Positions 36,556 through 45,434 of a stretch of DNA of 64,000 nt are shown in pieces. The DNA is from Hylemonella sp. (GTDB lineage Bacteria; Pseudomonadota; Gammaproteobacteria; Burkholderiales; Burkholderiaceae_C). Within the stretch, counting starts at the first letter, position 1, and each line of letters opens with the position of its first letter. Under the pieces are notes generated by a model that saw nothing but the letters and a program-made list of their open reading frames with translations, ran no database searches and was not told where the DNA came from. Made by a program: the position numbers and the translations under genes. The stretch spans positions 930,001 through 994,000 of the forward strand of contig NZ_JAPZSV010000003.1 of assembly GCF_027532185.1 (NCBI RefSeq), in the 5' to 3' direction.

Positions 36556-37554
36556 TCACTTCTTCTTGATGGCTTGAATGAAAAACTCGCGGTTGCCGTC
36601 ACCACCGGCGATCGGGGAATCGAACCAGTCGCGCACCTGCAGGCCCAGCGCGGCACAGGCCTCGCGCAGGCGCTGCTCGACCACGGCGTAGAGCGCGGCA
36701 TCGCGCACGATGCCACCCTTGCCCACCTGGCCTGGCTGCAGCTCGAACTGCGGCTTGACCAGCATGAGCAGCTGTCCGCCTGGTGCGAGCAGCGGCACCA
36801 GGGCCGGAAGGACCAACGTCAGCGAGATAAAGGACAGGTCACCTGTGATCAGCTCGAACACCGGCGTGATCTGCACGTGCGCGAACTCGGCCTTGCGACG
36901 ACGGTGCACGGGCAAGGCGCCCTCTGCAGCGGCCTTCCTGCGCGCTGCGCGCTGGGCCTTGAAGGCCTCGATCTCGTGCTCCTTGGCGTCGTCACTGTCG
37001 TCGTAATCGTCGGCAGTCTCGCCACCATTGCGCATCCAGGCATACGGCGCTTCTGGCTGGGTCTCGTTGTCTTCTTCATCGGCGACCGTTTCGCAAAGCG
37101 CGTCTTCCCACGCCTCGGCCAGGGCCGCAGGCGTGAGGGCACGGGCGTTCAAGCCCTCCAGGCAGACCACACGCGGATCCGAGCGCAGGCTGGCGTGCAG
37201 CTGATCACGCCCCACGTCCACACCCACGACCTGCGTCGCGCCATGCACCAGCAGGCAGTGCGTGAAGCCACCCGTCGACTGACCGACATCCAGGCACCTC
37301 AGCCCCCGGACCCTGAGTCCCGCGTGATTCAGCGCCCCTTCCAGCTTGAGGCCGCCCCGCGACACGTAGCGCGCCTCGGCCGCATCCAGCAGGTGGATCT
37401 CAGCCACCGAGGGAATCTCGTCGCCGTTCTTGGCCACCTTGCGCCAGGGCGACGCCTCGCTCAGCCGCCATTCGACGCCCGAGGCGATCAGCCGTTGCGC
37501 CTGCGCGCGTGACGCGGCCAGGCCGCGTTCGACGAGAAGCTGATCAGCTCGCAT
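36556..37554 (-). CDS. tlyA: TlyA-family rRNA methyltransferase with an acidic insertion
   Basis: 332 residues from ATG 37554. An N-terminal S4 RNA-binding domain (MRADQLLVERGLAASRAQAQRLI) is followed by an FtsJ-like methyltransferase (RYVSRGGLKLEGAL, CLDVGQSTGGFTHCLL, GVDVGRDQLH, LMLVKPQFEL, GNREFFI). TlyA/haemolysin-A proteins methylate 16S/23S rRNA riboses. This copy is about 70 residues longer than usual owing to an insertion at about 150-228, first acidic (ADDYDDSDD), then basic (KAQRAARRKAAAEG, HRRRK). Located between ahcY and metF, where its SAH product would be cleared by AhcY. Confidence 0.88.
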   Translation of the reverse strand: MRADQLLVERGLAASRAQAQRLIASGVEWRLSEASPWRKVAKNGDEIPSVAEIHLLDAAEARYVSRGGLKLEGALNHAGLRVRGLRCLDVGQSTGGFTHCLLVHGATQVVGVDVGRDQLHASLRSDPRVVCLEGLNARALTPAALAEAWEDALCETVADEEDNETQPEAPYAWMRNGGETADDYDDSDDAKEHEIEAFKAQRAARRKAAAEGALPVHRRRKAEFAHVQITPVFELITGDLSFISLTLVLPALVPLLAPGGQLLMLVKPQFELQPGQVGKGGIVRDAALYAVVEQRLREACAALGLQVRDWFDSPIAGGDGNREFFIQAIKKK

Positions 37555-37637
37555 GGAGGCAAGAAGACAGAGGAACACCAGCCCGTATCGGCGCGTAGAG
37601 AGCGGGATGCAGTGCTAGGCGGACGGAGCACAGGAAC

Positions 37638-37669
37638 CGGAACGTACCTTGGGGTACGTGAGGATTCCG
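37638..37669. repeat. Hairpin repeat between ahcY and tlyA
   Basis: A 7-bp perfect stem ACGTACC (37642-37648) / GGTACGT (37653-37659) with loop TTGG, extended outward by CGGA/TTCCG across a GAGGA bulge. It lies in the 154-base gap between ahcY and tlyA. Probably a mobile-type intergenic repeat or an mRNA processing/stability element inside the operon. Confidence 0.5.
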
Positions 37670-37708
37670 AGTACCGCCCAACGACGCAATGCGCCCGCGC
37701 AGTCGCGC

Positions 37709-39136
<1,428 letters not shown>

Positions 39137-39215
39137 GTGAACTCCAATACAAAGCGGTTGGGACACCACCGGAGTCAGCAGGGGGAAGACAGGCTCACCT
39201 CACAGCAGACTGGTG

Positions 39216-39311
39216 GGTGAGCGCAGTTGGGAGGCAAGGCGAACCGCCTTGGGATCCGAGCCTAACCCGTCGGCCTGGTGATCAGGCGGGACGAGCCGCA
39301 ACGCTCCTCGG
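39216..39311 (-). promoter_or_regulatory. SAH riboswitch upstream of ahcY
   Basis: On the minus strand the leader reads CCGAGGAGCG (39311-39302), then a variable hairpin, AGGCTCGG (ending at 39256), and AACTGCGCTCACC (ending at 39216). CCGAG pairs with CTCGG as P1, and GAGCG pairs with CGCTC as the pseudoknot, the defining layout of the SAH (ahcY) riboswitch. It is 80 bases before the ahcY start and just after a TATAAT. High SAH should raise ahcY operon expression. Confidence 0.93.
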
Positions 39312-39320
39312 AAAGCCGTG

Positions 39321-39326
39321 ATTATA
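39321..39326 (-). promoter_or_regulatory. ahcY: -10 element of the ahcY promoter
   Basis: Consensus TATAAT on the minus strand, ten bases upstream of the riboswitch aptamer, so the aptamer would begin almost at the transcript 5' end. The -35 region (TTACGC at 17 bp) is poor. Confidence 0.65.
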
Positions 39327-39358
39327 CGAAGCCGGCCGCTTTCGCGTAAGCCAGCCGA

Positions 39359-40393
39359 TCAACGGTCCATCAGCTGGCGCGTGAGCTCGGCCGCCGGCAG
39401 GGCGCGGCAGCCACTGGTGTTCTGTCCAGCCCAAAGAGGCGTGAAGTCACCCAGACCCGCTGCCTCGGCCTTGGCGCGCAGCGGCGCGACGGCCGATGTG
39501 GCCAAGGGGAAGGCCGGTGCCAGCGTGCTCATCGGCCCCTGCTCGCGCATCAGGCGCGTCAGGATGCCGCGCGCCGGGCGACCGGTGTAGAGATTGGTCA
39601 GGGCCGTGTGGCGCGCCGACTCGCTCTGCAGCGCCGCCCGATGCACCGCGCTGGTCGTGGCCTCGGGGCAGAGAAGATAAGCCGTGCCCACCTGCACGCC
39701 AGCCGCACCCAGGGCCAGCGCCGCATGCACGCCGGCCGCATCGGCGATACCGCCAGCCGCAATCACCGGCACCTTCACCGCGCGCACGATCTGCGGCAGC
39801 AACGCAAATGTGCCGATCTGGCTTGTGAGGTCGTCGGACAGGAAATGCCCACGGTGCCCGCCGGCTTCGAGTCCCTGGGCGATGACGGCGTCCACCCCGC
39901 GCGCTTCGAGCCAGCGCGCCTCCTCGACCGTGGTCGCCGAAGACAGCACCCGGGCGCCCCAGCTGCGCACGCGGGCCAGCAGGGCTTCGTCGGGCAGGCC
40001 GAAGTGGAAGCTCACGACCGGTGGCTTGAACTCGGCCAGCAGCTCGGCCGCAGCAGCATCGAAGGGACGGCGACCGGGACCGGCGGGTATCGTGGCCGGG
40101 TCGATGTCATGCTCGCGGTAGTAGTGGGCCAGGCTCTGTCGCCACATCGCTTCACGCCGCTCGTCCGGCTCGGGCGCGCGGTGACAGAAAAAATTGACGT
40201 TGTAGGGTCGTGTGGTCTGAGCACGGATCTTTTCCAGCTCGGCGCGCAGCGCCTCGGGCGCGAGCATGGCGCAGGGCAGCGAGCCCAGTCCCCCGGCATT
40301 CGACACGGCGATGGCCAGCGCGCTGCCCTGCACACCGGCCATGGGCGCCTGGATCAAGGGCAGCTCGGTACCCAGCAAGTCTTGCAGCGTCAT
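39359..40393 (-). CDS. Nitronate monooxygenase family FMN enzyme
   Basis: 344-residue TIM-barrel flavoprotein. It begins LLGTELPLIQAPMAGVQGSALAIAVSNAGGLGSLP, the class I nitronate monooxygenase opening. It also has NVNFFCHRAPEP, AQGLEAGGHRGHF, and VIAAGGIADAAGVHAALALGAAGVQVGTAYLLCPEA for FMN phosphate binding. Oxidises toxic alkyl nitronates such as propionate-3-nitronate; related enoyl-ACP reductase-type roles cannot be excluded. Start ATG 40393. It is divergent from prfC. Confidence 0.9.
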   Translation of the reverse strand: MTLQDLLGTELPLIQAPMAGVQGSALAIAVSNAGGLGSLPCAMLAPEALRAELEKIRAQTTRPYNVNFFCHRAPEPDERREAMWRQSLAHYYREHDIDPATIPAGPGRRPFDAAAAELLAEFKPPVVSFHFGLPDEALLARVRSWGARVLSSATTVEEARWLEARGVDAVIAQGLEAGGHRGHFLSDDLTSQIGTFALLPQIVRAVKVPVIAAGGIADAAGVHAALALGAAGVQVGTAYLLCPEATTSAVHRAALQSESARHTALTNLYTGRPARGILTRLMREQGPMSTLAPAFPLATSAVAPLRAKAEAAGLGDFTPLWAGQNTSGCRALPAAELTRQLMDR

Positions 40394-40530
40394 GTGTCCT
40401 CCGGAGGCATGGCGCAGACTATAGCCCCGGCCGGATAAAATTGCGCCCACGCAGTCTTGGCGCGCTCCGCGCCCGGCACTGCCGTCCGATGCGGGCCGCC
40501 CCGGCCCGCCCCACCGAAGCTGGAATTCCC

Positions 40531-42162
40531 GTGTCCTACGCTCCCGAAACGCGGCGCCGCCGCACCTTTGCCATCATCTCGCACCCCGACGCCGGCAAAA
40601 CGACGCTGACGGAAAAGCTGCTGCTGTTCTCGGGCGCGATCCAGATCGCCGGCTCGGTCAAGGCGCGCAAGGCCAGCCGCCACGCCACCTCGGACTGGAT
40701 GGAGATCGAAAAGCAGCGCGGCATCTCGGTGGCCAGCTCGGTGATGCAGATGCAGTACCGCGAGCACGTCATCAACCTGCTCGACACCCCGGGCCACAAG
40801 GACTTCTCAGAGGACACCTACCGCGTGCTCACCGCCGTGGACTCGGCGCTGATGGTCATCGACGCAGCCAACGGCGTGGAAGCGCAGACGCGCCGCCTGA
40901 TCGAGGTCTGCCGCCAGCGCGACACCCCCATCATCACCTTCGTCAACAAGATGGACCGCGAGGTGCGCGACCCGCTGGACATCCTGGACGAGGTGGAGCG
41001 CGAACTCGGCATGCCCTGTGTGCCCATGACCTGGCCCGTGGGCCAGGGCAAGAGCTTCGGCGGCATCATCAACCTGCGCACCCAGGCCATGACGGTCTTT
41101 GAATCGGGCAGCGAACGCCGCCCGCAGGATTTCGAAACCATCCCCGTGAGCGACACCGCCGCGCTGCAAGCCCGCTTCGGCACCGAGTACGACACCGCGG
41201 TCGAGAGCATGGAACTCGCCACCGGCGCCTCCCCCGCCTTCGACCGCGATGCCTTCCTCGCCGGCAAGCAGACCCCCGTGTTTTTCGGCTCGGGCGTGAA
41301 CAACTTCGGTGTGATGGAGGTGCTGGACGCGCTGGTGGACCTCGCCCCGTCGCCGGGCCCGCGTACCAGCTCGCTGGTGGTCAATAAACAGACCGTGGTC
41401 AAGGAGATGCAGCCCGACGACAACGCCTTCTCGGGTGTGGTCTTCAAGGTGCAGGCCAATATGGACGCCAACCACCGCGACCGCATCGCCTTCGTGCGCG
41501 TGTGCTCGGGCAAGTACGCGCCGGGCATGAAGCTCAAGGTGCAGCGCTCGGCCAAGGAGCTGCGCCCGACCTCCGTGGTGACCTTCATGAGTCAGCGCCG
41601 CGAGGCCGTGGAAGAAGCCTACGCGGGCGACATCGTGGGCTTCACCACCCACGGCGGCGTGCAACTGGGCGACACCATCACCGACGGCTCGGTGGCCCTG
41701 CAGTACACCGGCCTGCCCTTCTTCGCGCCCGAGCTTTTTATGACCGTGGTGCTCAAGAACCCGCTGCGCACCAAGCAGCTGCAGCAGGGCCTGGCCCAGC
41801 TGGGTGAGGAAGGCGCCATCCAGGTCTTCCGCCCCGAGATGGGCGGCAATATGCTGCTGGGCGCGGTGGGCCAGCTGCAGTTCGAAGTGGTGCAGCACCG
41901 CCTCAAGAGCGAATACGACGCCGATGTGCGCCTCGAAGGCTGCCAGTACACGGGCGCACGCTGGATCACGGCCGACACGCCGGCTGAGCTGAAAGCCTTC
42001 TGCGACGCCTACCCGCAGCGCCTGGCGCGGGATGCCGCCGACACACTGGCCTATCTCTGCACCTCACCTTATGACGTGCGGCTGGCGCAGGAGCGTTTTC
42101 CGAAGATCCACTTCCATCCGCTGCGGGAGCATGCGGGACTGGCGCTGCAGAGCGCGGGCTGA
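40531..42162 (+). CDS. prfC: Peptide chain release factor 3
   Basis: 543-residue translational GTPase that recycles RF1/RF2. G motifs: SHPDAGKTTLTEKLL (G1), GISVASSVMQM (G2), DTPGHKDFSEDTYR (G3), NKMDRE (G4). The C-terminal domains include EGAIQVFRPEMGGNMLLGAVGQLQFEVV. Start GTG 40531 gives the family N-terminus SYAPETRRRRTFAIISHPDAG; an in-frame ATG about 45 bases upstream would add a non-conserved stretch. Confidence 0.96.
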   Translation: MSYAPETRRRRTFAIISHPDAGKTTLTEKLLLFSGAIQIAGSVKARKASRHATSDWMEIEKQRGISVASSVMQMQYREHVINLLDTPGHKDFSEDTYRVLTAVDSALMVIDAANGVEAQTRRLIEVCRQRDTPIITFVNKMDREVRDPLDILDEVERELGMPCVPMTWPVGQGKSFGGIINLRTQAMTVFESGSERRPQDFETIPVSDTAALQARFGTEYDTAVESMELATGASPAFDRDAFLAGKQTPVFFGSGVNNFGVMEVLDALVDLAPSPGPRTSSLVVNKQTVVKEMQPDDNAFSGVVFKVQANMDANHRDRIAFVRVCSGKYAPGMKLKVQRSAKELRPTSVVTFMSQRREAVEEAYAGDIVGFTTHGGVQLGDTITDGSVALQYTGLPFFAPELFMTVVLKNPLRTKQLQQGLAQLGEEGAIQVFRPEMGGNMLLGAVGQLQFEVVQHRLKSEYDADVRLEGCQYTGARWITADTPAELKAFCDAYPQRLARDAADTLAYLCTSPYDVRLAQERFPKIHFHPLREHAGLALQSAG

Positions 42163-42176
42163 GCCCGCTGAAGCCT

Positions 42177-42659
42177 TTACTTCTCGATCACCACCGGCTT
42201 CCCGTAGTGGAAGCCTCCGACTTTCTTGCTGAACTCGCCCAACTGCCGCATGGCATTCGTCTTGTCCGCGGTCAGGCGCCGGCCGGAGGGATCGAAGAGG
42301 TGATAGGTCATGCAAGGCAAGCAGTCTCTGTGGCCGTTGTTGAACTCGACGGAGACGTAGTTCTTTCCGTTGCCTTTGCCCACGTCGCAGGACATGGCCA
42401 CCGGCGTCTTGCTGGCATCAAAGCCTTGGGGCGGCAGGATCGGCACCTGACCTCCCGTCGACAACTTGAAGGTCAGCTTGTTGTCGTTGCAGGCCCTGGG
42501 GTCTCCCGGATCGTCCGGGTCCGCTGCTCTTCCACAGGTGAGAACGACCGTCGTACCGCCGCATTCCAGGGACACCTCGTGCGCACCCTGCGCCGACACC
42601 AACAGGCCGGCTGCCGCCAGCCCCCAGAACACAAGTAGCCTCTTCCAATCGACGCTCAT
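42177..42659 (-). CDS. Secreted Cys-rich hypothetical protein
   Basis: 160 residues from ATG 42659, with a strong GGGAGGAAG ribosome site. A signal peptide (LLVFWGLAAAGLLVSAQG) is followed by a mature part with six cysteines: LECGG, LTCGR, RACND, MSCDV and the close pair DCLPC in HRDCLPCMTYHLFDP. No family recognised. Even cysteine count and export suggest disulfides. It is convergent with prfC (14-base gap) and 26 bases after the alpha/beta hydrolase gene on the same strand. Confidence 0.8.
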   Translation of the reverse strand: MSVDWKRLLVFWGLAAAGLLVSAQGAHEVSLECGGTTVVLTCGRAADPDDPGDPRACNDNKLTFKLSTGGQVPILPPQGFDASKTPVAMSCDVGKGNGKNYVSVEFNNGHRDCLPCMTYHLFDPSGRRLTADKTNAMRQLGEFSKKVGGFHYGKPVVIEK

Positions 42660-42685
42660 TTGTTCTTCCTCCCTATCAACGCATC

Positions 42686-43579
42686 CTATTCCCGATGCAG
42701 AAACCAGTCTGCGACCGCCCGCTGAAAGCGCGCGTGCCCCTTCTGCAGATGCAACATGTGCCCGCCCTCGGGAATCACGGTGTACTGCTTGTCTGGATTC
42801 GACAGCGCCTTGAAGAACGGCCACAGGCCATCGAGATCTGCAACGTCGTCGTACTGGCCGTGGATCAGCATCGTCGGCACCGTGATTTTCGTCGCGTCGA
42901 TCAGCGGCTGGCGTGTGAGCAAATCCACCTGCGGGCCGGTCGGTGATTTCGTTTCCACCAGCGCAGCCGCCTTGGCGAAGGCATCCATGACCACGGGGTC
43001 GTTAACCTCTGGAGGCGTCAGGGAGTTGAAGCGCAGTTTCCAGCCCTGTTCCGTGATGCGGATGTAGGGCGCGCGCTGGAAGGTGGCCAGTCTTTCCCGC
43101 CGGGCCTTGAGATCCGGGCTCTCGGCGTGCATCTGCGCATAGGCTGCGTAGCGCGCCACCTTCCCGGGGTGCGCCATCACGAACTGGCCGCTGTACTGCG
43201 TGCCCCAGGACCAGGCCAGCAGCTGCACCTGCTTCACGCCGCGCAGCTGGCAGATGAAATCCACCACGGCGTTGAGGTCGGCCGCGGCCTGCTCGGTGGT
43301 GATGTGGCCCTCGGGCTTGGTGGAGCTGCCAAAGCCGCGCATGTCGGGCGCAAAGACGTCGAAGCCCTGCTTGGCGAGGAAGTCCATGAGGCTGTACTCG
43401 GGCCGGCCCGGCACCTTGAGGTCGAAGCTCTCGCGCCCGGCCGTGGCCGAGCCGTGGGCCAGCACCAGCACGGGCTTGCCTTGGGGACCGCCCTGGCACT
43501 TCTCCCACACGAAGAGGCGCAGCTCGTCCTGAAGCACCCAGTGCTGCGTGCCCTGGACGGGCAGATCCTTGTCTTGCAT
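42686..43579 (-). CDS. Alpha/beta hydrolase
   Basis: 297 residues with an alpha/beta hydrolase fold. Oxyanion segment LVLAHGSATAGRESFDL, nucleophile elbow LLAWSWGTQYSG (Ser flanked by Trp, with Ala in place of the first Gly of GxSxG), acid candidate in MLIHGQYDDVADLDG, and His in PEGGHMLHL. The triad is complete, so activity is likely. No signal peptide. Substrate unknown. It precedes the Cys-rich secreted protein on the same strand and is divergent from the HAD gene. Confidence 0.85.
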   Translation of the reverse strand: MQDKDLPVQGTQHWVLQDELRLFVWEKCQGGPQGKPVLVLAHGSATAGRESFDLKVPGRPEYSLMDFLAKQGFDVFAPDMRGFGSSTKPEGHITTEQAAADLNAVVDFICQLRGVKQVQLLAWSWGTQYSGQFVMAHPGKVARYAAYAQMHAESPDLKARRERLATFQRAPYIRITEQGWKLRFNSLTPPEVNDPVVMDAFAKAAALVETKSPTGPQVDLLTRQPLIDATKITVPTMLIHGQYDDVADLDGLWPFFKALSNPDKQYTVIPEGGHMLHLQKGHARFQRAVADWFLHRE

Positions 43580-43632
43580 AGAGGCGGTCGAGAAGACTCA
43601 GTTAAAGTTGCTGCGATTTTGCTTCATCGCCC

Positions 43633-44451
43633 ATGCTCCCTCTTTCCCACTGGCCTGCCGAACAGCGCCGCCGTATCACCGGCGTGTTCACCGACATCGA
43701 CGACACGCTGACGACCGAGGGCGCCATCACCCCGGAGGCCCTGCAGGCGCTGGCTGAGCTGAAGGCGGCAGGCCTGGTGGTGCTGCCCATCACCGGGCGG
43801 CACATCGGCTGGTGTGTGCCGCTGATGGAAGGCGGCAGTTCGACGCCCTGGCCCGCCGACGCCATGGTGGCCGAGAACGGCGCGCTGGCGCTCGTGCCCG
43901 CCCCGGACACAGCAAGCAAGCACCGCAGGACGGTCTCCCGGCTGTATCAACAGGACGCCGCAACGCGGGCTGCACTGCAGGCGCGCATGGAACAGGTGGC
44001 GGCCCAAGTATTGGCCGAAGTACCGGGCGCGCTGCGGGCCCGCGACGCGGGCGGGCGCGAGACCGACCTGGCGTTCGACTACAACGAACACACGCAGCTT
44101 CCCCCCGAGAGCGTGCAGCAGATCCTGGCCATCCTGCAAGGCGCCGGCATGTACACCACCGTCAGCAGCATCCACATCCACGGCTGCTTTGAGGACTTCA
44201 ACAAATGGCGGGGTGCGCGCTGGATCGTGCGCGAACTCTACGGGCGCGATCTGGCGCAGGAGCTGGACCGCTGGGTATTCGTCGGCGACTCGGGGAACGA
44301 CCAGCCCATGTTCCAGCACTTCGCCCACAGCGTGGGCGTGGCCAACATCCGACGCTTCGAATTGCAGCTGCAGCACAAGCCGCGCTACATCACGCAGGGA
44401 GAGCGCGGCGCCGGCTTTGCCGAACTGGCACAGGCCCTGCTGCGCCCCTAA
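43633..44451 (+). CDS. HAD-IIB family phosphatase
   Basis: 272 residues. Motif I FTDIDDTLTTEG (nucleophile D21, acid D23), motif II near LPITGRHIGW, and motif IV FVGDSGNDQPMFQHFAHSVGVAN. A cap domain lies between, as in Cof-type or mannosyl-3-phosphoglycerate phosphatases. Substrate cannot be fixed from sequence; a sugar phosphate is likely. It is convergent with the DUF4399 gene (five-base gap). Confidence 0.87.
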   Translation: MLPLSHWPAEQRRRITGVFTDIDDTLTTEGAITPEALQALAELKAAGLVVLPITGRHIGWCVPLMEGGSSTPWPADAMVAENGALALVPAPDTASKHRRTVSRLYQQDAATRAALQARMEQVAAQVLAEVPGALRARDAGGRETDLAFDYNEHTQLPPESVQQILAILQGAGMYTTVSSIHIHGCFEDFNKWRGARWIVRELYGRDLAQELDRWVFVGDSGNDQPMFQHFAHSVGVANIRRFELQLQHKPRYITQGERGAGFAELAQALLRP

Positions 44452-44456
44452 GAGCC

Positions 44457-45317
44457 TCAGCGCGCCACAACCTTGAGCGCTTGGGGCTCGGCCTGGGCCA
44501 TGACGGCGCCGGTGATGCCGTTGACCAGCTCCAGGCGCAGCGCGTAGTCATCAGCCGGCGGATTGAGCCAGACCTCGGTCTGCCCGGCCAAAAAGTTCAG
44601 CACCTCGGGCTTGCGTCCGGCGCGCTCCAGCACCAGACGGAAGTGCCCGGTGTCGGGCACCTTGGCCCCGACATGCGAGATGTTGTAGCCGCTGGCGTGG
44701 AACTGCACGCGGAAGGGCGGACGCAAGGCCTCACCCGCCGGCGGGCTCAGGATCTCGACGCGCGCCGGCCCCGCCAGGCTGGCCGGGTTCACGTCCTTGT
44801 TCTGCTTGCTGATGGTCAGCGTCAGCGGCTTGCTGTAGACGAAAAATGGGATGTGGCCCTCGTCGGCCAGCAGCATGCGCAGCTCGTACTTGCCCGGCGG
44901 CAGGTTGAGCACGGTCTCCATCTGGCCCTTGCCGAAGTGGATGTACTGCTCGGTAAAGGGCAGCGGCTTGGTGAAGTCCAGCGGCAAGGGCTGGTTCACG
45001 AGCAGGTGGTGGTGCCCCGCGCGCCCCGCGGTCTTGCCCGCCGGCACGAGGCCACGCAGGGACAGACCGAAACGCAGCACAAAGGGCGACTCACGGACTT
45101 CCTCGTCCTTGAGATTAGTGAAGTAGGACTCGGGGGACCGTGTGGGCGGCAACGTGACCCAGGGATGGGGCACGATCTCGGGCAACTGGGATGCGGCAGC
45201 TGCAGGCGCAGCGGTCGCCACCGGTACGAGATGGTGACCCGAATGCTGCGCCTGCGCGGGTTGCAGACCACCCAGCAGGGCGCCGAAGAACATGGGGAAG
45301 AGCTTGGCTGTCTTCAT
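44457..45317 (-). CDS. Periplasmic DUF4399-type protein
   Basis: 286 residues from ATG 45317. A signal peptide ends near QPAQAQ and a His/Ala/Pro stretch follows. Two beta-rich repeats resemble DUF4399. The first has [18 protein letters not shown] ... [37 protein letters not shown]. The second, more divergent, has [12 protein letters not shown] ... [10 protein letters not shown]. The His cluster HHH and GHxPF could bind metal. It lies 117 bases downstream of the deacetylase-caspase fusion on the same strand. Function unknown. Confidence 0.8.
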   Translation of the reverse strand: MKTAKLFPMFFGALLGGLQPAQAQHSGHHLVPVATAAPAAAASQLPEIVPHPWVTLPPTRSPESYFTNLKDEEVRESPFVLRFGLSLRGLVPAGKTAGRAGHHHLLVNQPLPLDFTKPLPFTEQYIHFGKGQMETVLNLPPGKYELRMLLADEGHIPFFVYSKPLTLTISKQNKDVNPASLAGPARVEILSPPAGEALRPPFRVQFHASGYNISHVGAKVPDTGHFRLVLERAGRKPEVLNFLAGQTEVWLNPPADDYALRLELVNGITGAVMAQAEPQALKVVAR

Positions 45318-45434
45318 GCTTGTTTGACCTGTATCAAGACCGTCGAGGCTAGCAGGAAGAGATGTCCCGCGCATCACACGGATATGGGACCCAGCATGGT
45401 GCGTGACAAGAATGTGTCGTACCACCCGGACCAC

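Noticed and set aside
42686-43579. Alpha/beta hydrolase judged inactive because GxSxG is AWSWG
   Set aside because: The Ser, second Gly, and candidate Asp and His are present, and Ala replaces the first Gly in some active members, so it was not called a pseudoenzyme.
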